64,000 nt of DNA from Marinobacter halodurans (GCF_004327985.1 NZ_SJDL01000008.1:62001-126000), one strand, 5' to 3'; counted from the first letter of the stretch, positions 35,831-45,318 are shown. Notes: generated from the letters alone by a model not told the origin. Program-made: numbers and translations.

Positions 35831-38565
35831 GTAAACCGCAAATGCGGGGTTTGACCCGGGATCAGGAAGTTGACGCCAAACGGCTTCGACGGGAATTTCG
35901 AACGGTATCAGAAATCGTCGGTGACACGCTGGCAGAAGCGCCGACGACTATTCAGATTGCCTGCACCATTCTTATTCCGATCTTTTTCTATTCCCCCACA
36001 CTCTTTGCGCTGTTTGTCGGACCGCTGATTGTGTGGTTAACCAGCCATCCGCTAAACAAAAATCGCACGCTGCCTCTGGTGTTGCCAGCAGAAGCGAATA
36101 TGCGGGATCCACACGATCCGAAGCCGGGTCGTATTATGGATTCTAAGGCTCGCGGCCGGATCTTTCTGGGGAACACCCGTTTTACTCGCCGAGCTCACGA
36201 GCTTTGGTTGGCATTCGTTCACGCTCTGCAGCACTCACTGGTGATAGGTTCAACCGGGGCCGGTAAGACTGAGACTTTGGTCTCTATGGCGGCTAACTAC
36301 ATCGCGGCCGGCTCTGGGACCATGTACTCGGATGCTAAGGCCGTATCCAAACTGGCCTGGCAGATATACACCCTTGCTCGGTTCTTTGGTCGTGAAGACG
36401 ATTTTCGGGTCCTGAACTACATCAAGGGGAACACTTCTGAAAAGCCTGACCCGGCCGAGCGACAAGCAAATACCGTTAACTTGTTCGCCTATGGCTCAGC
36501 GCAGTCGAACACTCAAATCATTGTCTCCATCATGCCTCCAAGCGGCGGGGAAAATAAGGTATTCGGTGAACGAGCGATCGGCCTAATTCACGCGATCATG
36601 CCAGCTCTCGTCGACCTGCGGGACAGAGCAGGCTTTTTGATTACACCTAATGTGATTCGAAAAAGCCTGGAAATGGAAGAGGTGGAAAAGCTCAAGCGCC
36701 ATCCCCGTATTACAAGGAAATCGCGCGAGTCACTGAGGTCCTTCCTTGCGTCATTGCCTGGATACAAAGAGGATCCGGGTATTGATCCGCGAACAAAGCA
36801 AAAGAAATCCCAGCCCGAGGAAGTTGGAAAGCAATTTGGCTTTGCTCAACAGTATTTTACTCGTGCCTTGGCTTCTCTGTCCGACACCTACGACAACATC
36901 TACATGGTGGGCCATGGCGAGATCAATTTCCTCGATATGGTCTACCGACGCCGTATCGGTGTGGTCATGATACCGGCGCTTGAGAATGCGCCAGAGGAGT
37001 TGAAGAACCTTTCCAAGATCGTGCTTGCTGCTCAAAAGAATGCGGTCTCGACAGGTTTGCCGCCAAATATAGAGGGGCGTAAAGAAGAAATCCTGGACAA
37101 CCTGCCAACGAATGCTCCTTCCCCATATTGCATCATAAACGACGAGTTCGCTTTTATGATGGTTCCGGGTTACGGGACCCTTATGGCTCAGGCCAGGGGG
37201 CTTTCCTGCGCCTTCATCATAGCCGGCCAGGATTACGCGGGGATGCGTCGCGAAGACGAAGCGGAAGCCGAGCAGATTGCCGAGAACACAAAGATCAAGA
37301 TCATCATGGCTTCCGAAGGGCTTGGCGCCACTGCCGACCTGGTGAAACAGGTTGCCGGAGAAGGCATTGCGATGACGACACAAGGCTTCTCGCGTGAAGG
37401 CGGCGCTATGAGCAACACCTACGCAGATAGCCAAAGCGCAAGCTTTGAACGCCAATCACGTGTCGACACCATGGATACCCGGGCCCAGATCGAGGGTGAA
37501 GGCATCCTGATGTGGCGCGACAAAATCGTACCTTTCAATTCGTTCTTTCATGGCCTTGATGAAGAAAAAGGCATCATCAAGGAATTTCGGGTTAACCGTC
37601 TTGTGAGTGTCAACCCACCTACTCGTGGCTACGGCTACGATCGATTGCACAATGAGAGCAAAGAACAGAGCGCTTTACGGCAAGCCGTAAAGCGAGGAAC
37701 CAACATTACCAGCAATGACATCGCTCTTGGTGACGATCTTGGTTTCCTCCACGATGCTTTGAATCGCAGGCGCGATGCCCTCGCTAACGGGGAATCCCAA
37801 AAAAGCGCTGACGGCACGTTCTACGGTTCCATCGTGGCTTCGCTGGACAGCTATCTGGTCCAGAGTGAAACGACCTCATCAACGCAGGCAGAGCCCACCC
37901 AGAACCCTGAACCAGAACATGATGGTGAGGTTCACGATGCATCATCGACAATGGCCACATCTGCACGTGATCGCTCAGCGCCCCCTGCAAAACGCCCGAC
38001 TCGCCCGGCTCCGAGTATCGAACCGGAAATAGAGTCATCCCATTCGGCATCGATTGCTGACCTCGAGGGTGAATCAGCACCTGATGATTGGGAAGACGAA
38101 CTGCCCGAGCCAGCGCCTCCCAGCACCAATACTCAGGCAGCTGTCGAAACAAGAAGTAAAGTTGCCGAAAAGTCAGCAGCAGAACTTCCGAAGTCACTTG
38201 AAAACAGCAGCGCCAATCGCGTTCTCACTCATGCCCCATGGGTTGTGGATCCGTCATTGATTGACGATGTTGCCGGCCGGTCGCTGCGTGATAGCGAGAA
38301 GGAACTGAGCACCAACGCTGCAAACGCTGTTGCCCGCATCGAGGCGGCGGCCGGTACCGAGGAAGATCAGTCTCATGCAACTGGCATTACCACGGCAAAC
38401 GCGGTTGCTCGCAATGTGAACTACCCCTCGAACAGCCGGGCTCGTATGCCAGAGCTGACAGATGAAAATGAACGCAAGGCTGTTGTCGATCGAACCGCCC
38501 AGATATTTCAGAACTGGATGAATGCGGCTGACAGCGAAAGTGACGATGAATCGCCCCGCTGGTAG
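35827..38565 (+). CDS. dotL: DotL/IcmO (TrbC-like) type IV coupling ATPase
   Basis: A 912-residue coupling protein that recruits DNA or protein substrates to the type IVB channel. Two membrane segments at about residues 42-75, Walker A GSTGAGKTET near 141-150, Walker B IINDEF near 436, and the FIIAGQDYAG motif that follows it. The segment DPHDPKPG just before the nucleotide-binding domain is a DotL hallmark. The C-terminal 220 residues are acidic, Ser/Pro-rich and probably disordered; in Legionella the DotL tail is where IcmS/IcmW and LvgA bind, so this tail is a candidate docking site for the IcmW-like protein encoded at 45311. Start in an ATGA overlap. Confidence 0.92.
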   Translation: MSKPQMRGLTRDQEVDAKRLRREFRTVSEIVGDTLAEAPTTIQIACTILIPIFFYSPTLFALFVGPLIVWLTSHPLNKNRTLPLVLPAEANMRDPHDPKPGRIMDSKARGRIFLGNTRFTRRAHELWLAFVHALQHSLVIGSTGAGKTETLVSMAANYIAAGSGTMYSDAKAVSKLAWQIYTLARFFGREDDFRVLNYIKGNTSEKPDPAERQANTVNLFAYGSAQSNTQIIVSIMPPSGGENKVFGERAIGLIHAIMPALVDLRDRAGFLITPNVIRKSLEMEEVEKLKRHPRITRKSRESLRSFLASLPGYKEDPGIDPRTKQKKSQPEEVGKQFGFAQQYFTRALASLSDTYDNIYMVGHGEINFLDMVYRRRIGVVMIPALENAPEELKNLSKIVLAAQKNAVSTGLPPNIEGRKEEILDNLPTNAPSPYCIINDEFAFMMVPGYGTLMAQARGLSCAFIIAGQDYAGMRREDEAEAEQIAENTKIKIIMASEGLGATADLVKQVAGEGIAMTTQGFSREGGAMSNTYADSQSASFERQSRVDTMDTRAQIEGEGILMWRDKIVPFNSFFHGLDEEKGIIKEFRVNRLVSVNPPTRGYGYDRLHNESKEQSALRQAVKRGTNITSNDIALGDDLGFLHDALNRRRDALANGESQKSADGTFYGSIVASLDSYLVQSETTSSTQAEPTQNPEPEHDGEVHDASSTMATSARDRSAPPAKRPTRPAPSIEPEIESSHSASIADLEGESAPDDWEDELPEPAPPSTNTQAAVETRSKVAEKSAAELPKSLENSSANRVLTHAPWVVDPSLIDDVAGRSLRDSEKELSTNAANAVARIEAAAGTEEDQSHATGITTANAVARNVNYPSNSRARMPELTDENERKAVVDRTAQIFQNWMNAADSESDDESPRW

Positions 38566-38626
38566 GAACATTGGAAAATCTGGACAACAACACCTGATGC
38601 CGTGTCGTCACACAGCACAGGGTTAT

Positions 38627-38646
38627 AGCATAGACAACACTATGCT
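38627..38646. promoter_or_regulatory. 7-bp inverted repeat upstream of the nuclease gene
   Basis: AGCATAG (38627-38633) and CTATGCT (38640-38646) around ACAACA lie 30 bases before the nuclease start. A likely operator, or part of the promoter, of the 38676-41173 unit. Confidence 0.4.
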
Positions 38647-38675
38647 GAATTACGCTCGAAATTGAGGCCTCAAAG

Positions 38676-40121
38676 ATGAGTGACCAGATCAAAGCCCAGG
38701 TCCGCGCCGTGATTGATGCTCTGCCTCAGCGAGCAGTCATACCTGACCACGTTGCCGATCGTTGGATAGACGGTATCGCCGCCCTGGACCCTTCTCGTGC
38801 GGTCTGGCACGCAGAGCGTCTGCGAGGCTTTGGTGGATCAGAGGTGGGTGAGCTTCTACGCTACCACCTCGGGATGGAGCCCAAGTTTTCTTCTCCCAGC
38901 GACATTGTTGCTGAAAAGCTCCTTCTGAAGCTTCCTGATCAGGACAACCCTCATATTCGTCGGGGACGCGTATTCGAATCGCTGGCGCAGTACGTTTATG
39001 AAAAGCTGACAGGTCGCAGGTCTGTAAAAGATCGAATGCCGTATTCGTCCGTATTCAATGCCCCCCACCGAGAGGCATCTTTTGCTGTAGGAAATCCGGA
39101 TGACATCAACGAGTCGCCGGCCGGGGTGATAATCCCAGATTTCAAGATCCGATCATCTTTGGATTGGTCAGAAGACCTTGAACTGAACTACGTGGCACAA
39201 CTTCACTGGTACGGTTCGATCTACATGAGCAATGCCGCTCAGTTCGCCGCTCCTGAGAAAATCGCCCATTACTGCCTCGCTGAACTGGATGTACCCAATG
39301 CCATGCTCGATGGGCTGAACTGGAAGCTGAATAAGCAAAATCTATCAGAAGCTGATCAGAAGAGCCTGATTGAAAGAATGGGGGACCAGATTGCCGAGAC
39401 AAATTTCCGCGGTTTCGGAATGCGCGTTACGGCTTTTGACCATGACCCTCAGCTGGCGGCCGACCTCATGGCGATCGCCGGCAAGCTCTGGAACGACCAT
39501 GTACTGACCGGTAACCCATTCTATGAACCGGTCAATCTGAAGACTGCGCCCCCTGAAACATTGGATCACGCGCGTCGACTTACTGAGCAATTATCGGATG
39601 CCAGGTTGGCCGAGAAAGCCGCGGGGGAAGAATCCAGTCGCCTCCTGAAAGAGTTGAGGGAAATTGGTAAAGAATACGACCTCTCCGGGATGCCACCTCT
39701 CGACACTGAGTGTCATGCGCCAATGAGCGTAACTCAAAATCGCTCCATAGATCTTCAAAGTGCCGCCCGTTACCTGATCGCGCAGGACGGTATCGACCCC
39801 AATGCTCTCGTAGACAAAGAGAAGAAGACCCTTAATGCGGACAGAGCGCTTCAGCTGCTCAATGAGAACGGTATAGATCCATCCCCTGCATACGACTTTC
39901 CTTTTGACCGAAACGCTGTGAAAGGTCACCTCAAGCTGTCAGAGAGCGCAAGTGCAGACCAGTTTGAGTCCCCCGGTTTTTCTGTTCGGTTGAGCACCAA
40001 GAAGGATGAAAAAGCCATTGTCGAAAGGCAGAAAGATGCGATGAGCCATTATTTGAAGAAATTTTCCGGACTGGACGAAGAACTTGAGGAAGAGCCGGAA
40101 CACTCACTCAGCCTTGGCTAA
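38676..40121 (+). CDS. YqaJ-like (lambda exonuclease family) PD-(D/E)XK nuclease
   Basis: A 481-residue protein whose first 270 residues fit the YqaJ/lambda exonuclease fold: GFGGSEVGELL (residues 51-61), E101 in RGRVFESLAQYVYEKLTG, and the catalytic D155-x-K157 in VIIPDFKIRSS after a GNPDD turn. Such enzymes degrade one strand of duplex DNA for single-strand annealing or RecA loading. The remaining 200 residues are helical and end in a very acidic stretch and SLSLG. No annealing protein of the Beta/RecT type is recognised next to it. It heads a three-gene unit ending at the 41187 terminator. Confidence 0.75.
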   Translation: MSDQIKAQVRAVIDALPQRAVIPDHVADRWIDGIAALDPSRAVWHAERLRGFGGSEVGELLRYHLGMEPKFSSPSDIVAEKLLLKLPDQDNPHIRRGRVFESLAQYVYEKLTGRRSVKDRMPYSSVFNAPHREASFAVGNPDDINESPAGVIIPDFKIRSSLDWSEDLELNYVAQLHWYGSIYMSNAAQFAAPEKIAHYCLAELDVPNAMLDGLNWKLNKQNLSEADQKSLIERMGDQIAETNFRGFGMRVTAFDHDPQLAADLMAIAGKLWNDHVLTGNPFYEPVNLKTAPPETLDHARRLTEQLSDARLAEKAAGEESSRLLKELREIGKEYDLSGMPPLDTECHAPMSVTQNRSIDLQSAARYLIAQDGIDPNALVDKEKKTLNADRALQLLNENGIDPSPAYDFPFDRNAVKGHLKLSESASADQFESPGFSVRLSTKKDEKAIVERQKDAMSHYLKKFSGLDEELEEEPEHSLSLG

Positions 40122-40241
40122 ACAAATCTGATCAAATTATAACCACCCATAAAAAAGCAAATAAACCAGTGGCATAAACCTTCTTTCCACAAAAAAGAGC
40201 ACAAAAACTGTGGATAACCAGAACCAGAGGAAGATACCAAA
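40122..40241. other. AT-rich gap with DnaA box, possible origin element
   Basis: A 120-base AT-rich gap. TGTGGATAA at 40209-40217 is a perfect DnaA box (TTATCCACA on the minus strand). CTTTCCACA at 40183-40191 is a near match in the opposite direction, giving an inverted pair TCCACA...TGTGGA. Runs of A flank both. No iterons and no adjacent initiator gene are seen, so an origin role is tentative. Confidence 0.4.
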
Positions 40242-40565
40242 ATGGAAGCCACCAAGACCCAGGTCAGCCTATATGACGCGGTGGAGCGCTATCACGCTTG
40301 CCGTCTGAAATTGAAGTCTCTCGGAACAGAATTGGAAAGCATGGAAACGGCTCGCTTGCCGGGGATAGAGGATCTGCTGCAGCAGTTTCAGATACTTCGT
40401 ATATCGCTGAGCGAAGCCAGTCGCAAATTCGATGTTGATCCGGACAACGAGCAAACCCAAAAACACTTGAAATCGAAAGATCTGAAGATCATTCGAAATC
40501 TTGAAATTCTCATCGAACAGTTCGCCGGCATCCTGGTTGATGCCAAAGAAGAACTTGCCGCATAG
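40242..40565 (+). CDS. coiled-coil hypothetical protein (107 aa)
   Basis: A 107-residue, fully helical protein with heptad-like leucines throughout and no membrane segment. Not recognised. It lies between the DnaA-box gap and a small membrane protein, with gaps of 120 and 23 nt. It might be a small structural or DNA-associated protein; nothing in the sequence decides. Confidence 0.55.
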   Translation: MEATKTQVSLYDAVERYHACRLKLKSLGTELESMETARLPGIEDLLQQFQILRISLSEASRKFDVDPDNEQTQKHLKSKDLKIIRNLEILIEQFAGILVDAKEELAA

Positions 40566-40588
40566 CTACTGAGCCAAAGGATATCGAT

Positions 40589-41173
40589 ATGACTGATAAA
40601 ACATCTTGGCGTGACAGACTCAAGGATCTGGGTAAGAAAACAGCTCAGTTCTGGGTTGAGGACGGCCAATACATTGCCTCGGCTCCGAATCGTTCCCGGG
40701 AAGTAAGCGCCAATATTGCGGCCACAATGACAATGGTTTCGCTGGGCGTGGCCACAGCATACGCACATAGCAAGGCTGGCGAACACTTTCAGTGGAAAGA
40801 GACCGTCGACAATGCCCTGTTAGTCGCAGAAGCAGTCGGCGTCTACGGCGTCGGTGCACTGGTCGGCACACGTCTTTCAAAGGTGAAGGAAGAGGCGTTT
40901 GGTGCTTCACCAGTAACACGCTCACCTTCGATCGCGGATGAGGGCAGGCTGAAGGAAAAAGTGGGAGAGCTGTTCAAAGCGATGGAGTCGGACCCAACGG
41001 CTAGAGCTGAGGTGATCAATATCCTTCAGACAGAAAGTGGACGGGAAATGTTCCTGAATGCTGTCGAGACCGAGCCTGCGGAGAAGGCCGCAGCCCGGCT
41101 TGTGTCCGCGGCCCGCTCCCACGACATGGACTTTGATGATCCCGAGCCCGAAACAGGCCCTTCCCTCTCCTAA
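40589..41173 (+). CDS. hypothetical membrane protein (194 aa)
   Basis: A 194-residue protein with a basic N-terminus, two moderately hydrophobic segments (about 44-60 and 77-95) and a helical, acidic C-terminal half ending ETGPSLS. The plan suggests an inner-membrane hairpin with a cytoplasmic tail. No family recognised. Last gene before the bidirectional terminator at 41187. Confidence 0.55.
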   Translation: MTDKTSWRDRLKDLGKKTAQFWVEDGQYIASAPNRSREVSANIAATMTMVSLGVATAYAHSKAGEHFQWKETVDNALLVAEAVGVYGVGALVGTRLSKVKEEAFGASPVTRSPSIADEGRLKEKVGELFKAMESDPTARAEVINILQTESGREMFLNAVETEPAEKAAARLVSAARSHDMDFDDPEPETGPSLS

Positions 41174-41186
41174 AGCGTTTCGGCCC

Positions 41187-41217
41187 TTTAAGCCTGGTGC
41201 TTGGCGCCAGGCTTAAA
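41187..41217. terminator. bidirectional intrinsic terminator
   Basis: TTTAAGCCTGGTGC (41187-41200) pairs with GCGCCAGGCTTAAA (41204-41217) in a 14-bp stem with one G-T pair and a TTG loop, with A/T at both outer ends. It lies between convergent genes, and the right arm contains the stop codon of the minus-strand gene. Confidence 0.8.
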
Positions 41218-41944
41218 TCATTCCCATCTCTTTGCTGATTTCCTTCAAGTTGCGTTGAGTCTGTAGTGCAGATTTGGATGCATCGATCGGACTGGAGGCT
41301 TGCGCTTGCAGCAAATCAAGCTTGTGCGATTGTTGTGACCCAAGAAGTGTCTGTGCTATCTCATCGACTGACCCGCTCATATCCGCGGGGTCGTGCAACG
41401 CCCTTGCTACCCTTTGGACATTAGTCGTGAGCGATCCGTTGTCCTGAACTCGACCCGCCAGTTCAGCAGTGTGCATCCCGGCCAAATCTTCAAGCGGGTG
41501 GTCGACAGCTGCCCCAGTGTTTGCTTCCATTTCCGATCGCTCTTTCATACTGAGCTGACTTTTGTCAGCACCCTGACGGCAAAGCTCAAAAGCACAGTTC
41601 CACTCTTTGGTTTTTACAGCCTGCTTTAGCTGATTGTTAAGCTGTACCGTAGATGGCGCTACGGTCGAGTTATTGTTCAAAACCCTCAATCCTATGGCAT
41701 CGCCTCGACCAATCAGCTGGTTCGCCGTCTCATGAGCATTGAAACGAGAATCACGTTGAACCAGTGTCTTAAATCGATCGTCACGGAGCAGGTCCTGGCG
41801 ATAGGCTGGACTACTGGGGATTTCCCCTTTCATCACCGATGAGAAGTGTTCTTTGAAGTGTTCGTCAGACACATCAACAGTTGGTCCAATCCGATTTCGG
41901 ATAAGTCGGTATGCTTTGCGGACTTGTTCAGGTGTCAGGGCCAT
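41213..41944 (-). CDS. hypothetical protein (243 aa), end of the IcmW-led operon
   Basis: A 243-residue soluble helical protein, no signal peptide and no motif recognised. AGGGAGG lies about eight bases before its ATG. It is the last gene of the minus-strand unit running from 45856. Its neighbours upstream are exported proteins, so it may be a cytoplasmic partner or a secreted substrate; its end, ISKEMGMI, is loosely like the other Met/Gly tails in the window. Confidence 0.55.
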   Translation of the reverse strand: MALTPEQVRKAYRLIRNRIGPTVDVSDEHFKEHFSSVMKGEIPSSPAYRQDLLRDDRFKTLVQRDSRFNAHETANQLIGRGDAIGLRVLNNNSTVAPSTVQLNNQLKQAVKTKEWNCAFELCRQGADKSQLSMKERSEMEANTGAAVDHPLEDLAGMHTAELAGRVQDNGSLTTNVQRVARALHDPADMSGSVDEIAQTLLGSQQSHKLDLLQAQASSPIDASKSALQTQRNLKEISKEMGMI

Positions 41945-41958
41945 GATTGCTGCCTCCC

Positions 41959-43248
41959 TTACCGGTTCACGTTGCCAGGTTCTTCCGTTTGGAGCTGCTT
42001 ACCAAGCAGCATGGCCAGCATCATGTTGATCTCGCGCTTAGCCTTGAGGCGCTGATATTTCACATAGAGCCTTTCAGCCGCAATCATAGTTGCCTCCCGA
42101 GCTGCGTAATCTCCATCAGCGGCAACCTTGGCCATCCAGGATGGGGACCTTGACCGATATGCGCTGGTCAGTGCCATAAATGCTTCGTCACTCATTAAGT
42201 CGGCTTTCTTCTCATCGCCGTTGACGTCAAAGCGATCTGTGTTGCCCATAACCACTGCTGCGTTTGGCATGGATTTGCGCATATAGGCGCCTAAGCCGTA
42301 CCCCTTCGGATGTAACCGTCGCATTTGAGCGTAGTGATCCATTACCTGCATCAGAGTCAGCTTACCCATGTCATTGATATTCTGATTTACAGCGGATCGA
42401 AGGCCGGCGAGTGACTTGAGATTATCCCCGTTCAGCGTCGCTCGAGCGGATGAGGTCTCTTTTCCTGCCAAGAGCTGTAGATACAAATCAGCCTTTTGCT
42501 GCTGGGAATATTCATCGTCACCGACAGCTTTATCCCCGAGGATGCGATTTCGATCTTCAACCAGGAGCCCTGCATTCAACTCCGCAAAGGTCGACCCATC
42601 ATTTTCACGCAAGGCTTCTGTAAGTGAATGGATCTGTGCGGTCCTCGCAGCGTCTGGGTTGCCAAGATTCTTAATATTGCCTCTCTCGTCAGATTTATCG
42701 TCCTCTGAAGCTGAGTCGTCATCATTTAACGGAGCAAGCGCCCTATCACCCCGAAGTAAACTTTCGATGGCACTCATAGCAGAAGGTAGATCCGGATCCC
42801 GGCCGACGCTTCTCTTCACTTCCTGCTCCGTTGTCGGGTCATAATTTGGAGCTGCCGCACCGTTCAACTGTTCTGAGTCGATTTTTGCCTTTGTGAAAGG
42901 TACTTGTCGTAATTCCTGACTGATGCGCTGGCCAGCCGTATCGAAAGCGTCGCGTAGATTGGCTGTCTGCTTCTCGGATGCCTGTTTAATCGTGCGCTCG
43001 AGCATCGGGAATCCGACCTGGCCACCGGGTGTGTTTTCTCCTGTAGCACTGTAGAGGGTTTTCTGTGACGCTTGAATTGATTGTCTGATGATATTTTGTG
43101 CCTGGATGCCGATTTGCAGGCAAGCGAGGCATCCGGCCTGAAATCCGGCCGCAAACTCTCCACCCATAGCGTAGGCAGGACTTGTGCCAGACAGGGATAT
43201 CCCGATCACCATTGCTCCGCCAGCTACCCATGAGCGCACAGTTGTCAT
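41959..43248 (-). CDS. exported hypothetical protein (429 aa), paralogue of its upstream neighbour
   Basis: A Sec signal peptide (MTTVRSWVAGGAMVIGISLSG up to about AYA at 27) heads a 429-residue protein destined for the periplasm or beyond. It shares features with the neighbour at 43245: CxxC near the mature start, a helical segment with the words ELRQVPFTKAKI (EIRQVPVTEEEI in the neighbour), and an AMLLGKQL/SQLLASKL-type C-terminal helix. The pair probably arose by duplication. By position in an IcmW-led unit it could stand in for IcmX, but I see no specific IcmX signature. Start in an ATGA overlap. Confidence 0.65.
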   Translation of the reverse strand: MTTVRSWVAGGAMVIGISLSGTSPAYAMGGEFAAGFQAGCLACLQIGIQAQNIIRQSIQASQKTLYSATGENTPGGQVGFPMLERTIKQASEKQTANLRDAFDTAGQRISQELRQVPFTKAKIDSEQLNGAAAPNYDPTTEQEVKRSVGRDPDLPSAMSAIESLLRGDRALAPLNDDDSASEDDKSDERGNIKNLGNPDAARTAQIHSLTEALRENDGSTFAELNAGLLVEDRNRILGDKAVGDDEYSQQQKADLYLQLLAGKETSSARATLNGDNLKSLAGLRSAVNQNINDMGKLTLMQVMDHYAQMRRLHPKGYGLGAYMRKSMPNAAVVMGNTDRFDVNGDEKKADLMSDEAFMALTSAYRSRSPSWMAKVAADGDYAAREATMIAAERLYVKYQRLKAKREINMMLAMLLGKQLQTEEPGNVNR

Positions 43249-44342
43249 TCTTCCTTCTCCTTCCGCAGCTTGCTCGCGAGAAGTTGGGACATCAGCATGG
43301 CAGTGGACTTCTCTTGTTTCCAAAGCTCGTAATCCATAAATGCTGAATCCGCTTGAACCATGGCCATGTCCTTGAGAGCACCGGATTTCGATTTGGCCGA
43401 CAAGTTGGTGATCCATTCGATGCTGTTAACCCGATGTGTGGCCATCACTTTGAGCAGATCGTCATAGCTCAGTGGGTTTTCGTTGGCATTCGGGCTGATT
43501 CCGGCCATTTTTAGCTGTCGCGCAACCCAAGAATCGTCAGCCACTTCAAGTGCCGGGGCCTTGTATGAATAAAGCTGGTTCATTACGGCTTGAGGTAACG
43601 ACATACGCAGGTTGTAGAGATCGGCATCAACGTTCGAATTGATGTCGGAAATCGTTTTCGGTTCGGCAATTCGCGCCGGCGGATCCGGATTGATCGTCAT
43701 GTTGGTGAATAGCGAAGCATTCTCGATATCTTTCTGAGAAAAGCTGCCGAGCCCGTTTTGGTCTGAAAGCAGTTTCGCCCCAACAGTATCAATACCCTCG
43801 CGCTCTTTTAGGGCTTTGGCTGCTCGCGCGTAGAACCGGGAGCTGCTTGATTGAACGGCGGGATCGTTGTTGACTGACGGCAGCTCGTTGTAATCGGCGC
43901 TGGCTTTATCGAGGCTTGCCAACTGTGCGGCCGCGAGCTTTTCCGTCCCGCCAAGATCGGCAGATCGATCGGAGTATCGACACGGCGCTGTCGCCTGCTC
44001 GGCTGGATCTGCAAGGGCCTTACGGCGCTCAATTTCTTCTTCAGTGACCGGTACTTGCCGAATTTCATTGACCAGCGTTGTTGTCATAGCCTCCAGTCCG
44101 TCCACAAGACTCTTCGTCTGTTTAGCCGTACTGTCAGCAGTTGCACCCGCTGTGTCATTAAACCCGTTGTACATGGCCATGCTCACTTGTTCTGTTCCAG
44201 CCATGACCAAACCCGCCATGGACGTTGCCTGGGGAATCAGACTCAAACACGCGCAGGCGTTTGCTGCGGTCGGCGCCATTGCTATCGGCAGTGCAAGTGA
44301 TGCGCTAAAAACAAACTGGGATAGTGGTTTTCTAATCGACAT
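43245..44342 (-). CDS. exported hypothetical protein (365 aa)
   Basis: A signal peptide of about 29 residues (cleavage near ANA) is followed by CAC and a helical periplasmic protein of about 335 residues. It is related to the next gene by shared segments (EIRQVPVTEEEI; final helix with SQLLASKL). It overlaps that gene by ATGA. Likely a structural or accessory periplasmic component of the type IVB channel, inferred only from signal peptide and position. Confidence 0.65.
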   Translation of the reverse strand: MSIRKPLSQFVFSASLALPIAMAPTAANACACLSLIPQATSMAGLVMAGTEQVSMAMYNGFNDTAGATADSTAKQTKSLVDGLEAMTTTLVNEIRQVPVTEEEIERRKALADPAEQATAPCRYSDRSADLGGTEKLAAAQLASLDKASADYNELPSVNNDPAVQSSSSRFYARAAKALKEREGIDTVGAKLLSDQNGLGSFSQKDIENASLFTNMTINPDPPARIAEPKTISDINSNVDADLYNLRMSLPQAVMNQLYSYKAPALEVADDSWVARQLKMAGISPNANENPLSYDDLLKVMATHRVNSIEWITNLSAKSKSGALKDMAMVQADSAFMDYELWKQEKSTAMLMSQLLASKLRKEKEE

Positions 44343-44353
44343 TGAAATAAACC

Positions 44354-44770
44354 CTACTCAAAGCCTTCAATTACAGTGCCATCGAGGTCGTCACTGGGGT
44401 TGTTGAAGTAGTCACCGGAACCGGAGGCATCAGAAAAGCCGTTTTGAACGGTGTCCATCATTGGTTCCGAAGGGGAAAACTGAAGAGACGGCGAGAACCC
44501 AATCTCTGGCAAGAACTTCTCACAGCTAAGATCCGGCAGATCGAACCCCAAATTGCCACTCAGCGAAAAATCCATCCCACAAACGCCCTGCAAAGGGTTG
44601 TTATCTTTGGCTGTTTGAAGTGCGTCATTAAGGGACTCATTCAGATCTTCGTTAATGCCATCCGACTTCTCATTGAACCGGTCGGAAGTGGATTTAACAG
44701 GATCCCACTCATCGGCCACCGCATTACTTCCCAGGGCAACCATAAGAATCAACAAGAGCGCGCGTTTCAT
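44354..44770 (-). CDS. small exported protein (138 aa)
   Basis: A clear signal peptide (MKRALLLILMVALGSNAVA, cut before DEW) and a 119-residue acidic mature part with two cysteines (in VCGMDFSLSG and LSCEKF), able to form one disulfide. Its layout (N-terminal helix, Cys, LSGNLGFDLPDLSC) echoes the upstream gene, which has GCIDSFGISAGYSLPDIDLS, so these two exported proteins may be distant relatives. Coupled to the upstream gene by ATGA. Confidence 0.65.
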   Translation of the reverse strand: MKRALLLILMVALGSNAVADEWDPVKSTSDRFNEKSDGINEDLNESLNDALQTAKDNNPLQGVCGMDFSLSGNLGFDLPDLSCEKFLPEIGFSPSLQFSPSEPMMDTVQNGFSDASGSGDYFNNPSDDLDGTVIEGFE

Positions 44771-45318
44771 CGGCTTTCCTCAGACGGCATTTCAGGTGTG
44801 TAGCTCGTTCCACCCTTGCGATCTTTGGTTATATTGTCAGCGGACTCCTGGAGCTTATTTCGATAGGCATCGAGCTTTTGCAAGTATTTATTATTGAACT
44901 CACTTTCATCGTCACCCTTTTCATTGCTGACACTCATATCAAGACCAGCATCCATTCCCGGGGGCATTTCATACGAGTTAACTACGTCGTTCAGCGCTCC
45001 TAGCTGGCCATTCACATAGTCTTTTGCTGCCTCACAAATCTCGTCTGATAGATCGATATCTGGCAATGAATATCCAGCTGAAATCCCGAACGAATCAATG
45101 CAGCCCATCTCGGTGAAATCCTGATCGTCCGAAGGGCTTTTCTCTTCGATATCGTCGCGGACAGATTTCGTAATTCCGTTCTGGGCTTCCGCATATGCCT
45201 CCTTCACATCGGACACCAAGCAAGTTACATCGTCACTTGCACTGGCAGCCGTCGAGAAAGTCGAGGCAAACACAATGATCAGCGGCACCAAGTGGTCCCG
45301 GGGCAATCGATTAACCAT
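44767..45318 (-). CDS. exported cysteine-containing protein (183 aa)
   Basis: The ATG at 45318 overlaps the end of the IcmW-like gene by eight bases. A signal peptide of about 28 residues (ending near ASA) precedes an acidic mature protein with cysteines in VTCLVSD, MGCIDSF and DEICEAAKDY. The central words GYSLPDIDLS resemble FDLPDLSC in the next gene. The C-terminal 60 residues are a charged coiled-coil-like region. Probably a periplasmic transfer component; the family is not recognised. Confidence 0.65.
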   Translation of the reverse strand: MVNRLPRDHLVPLIIVFASTFSTAASASDDVTCLVSDVKEAYAEAQNGITKSVRDDIEEKSPSDDQDFTEMGCIDSFGISAGYSLPDIDLSDEICEAAKDYVNGQLGALNDVVNSYEMPPGMDAGLDMSVSNEKGDDESEFNNKYLQKLDAYRNKLQESADNITKDRKGGTSYTPEMPSEESR

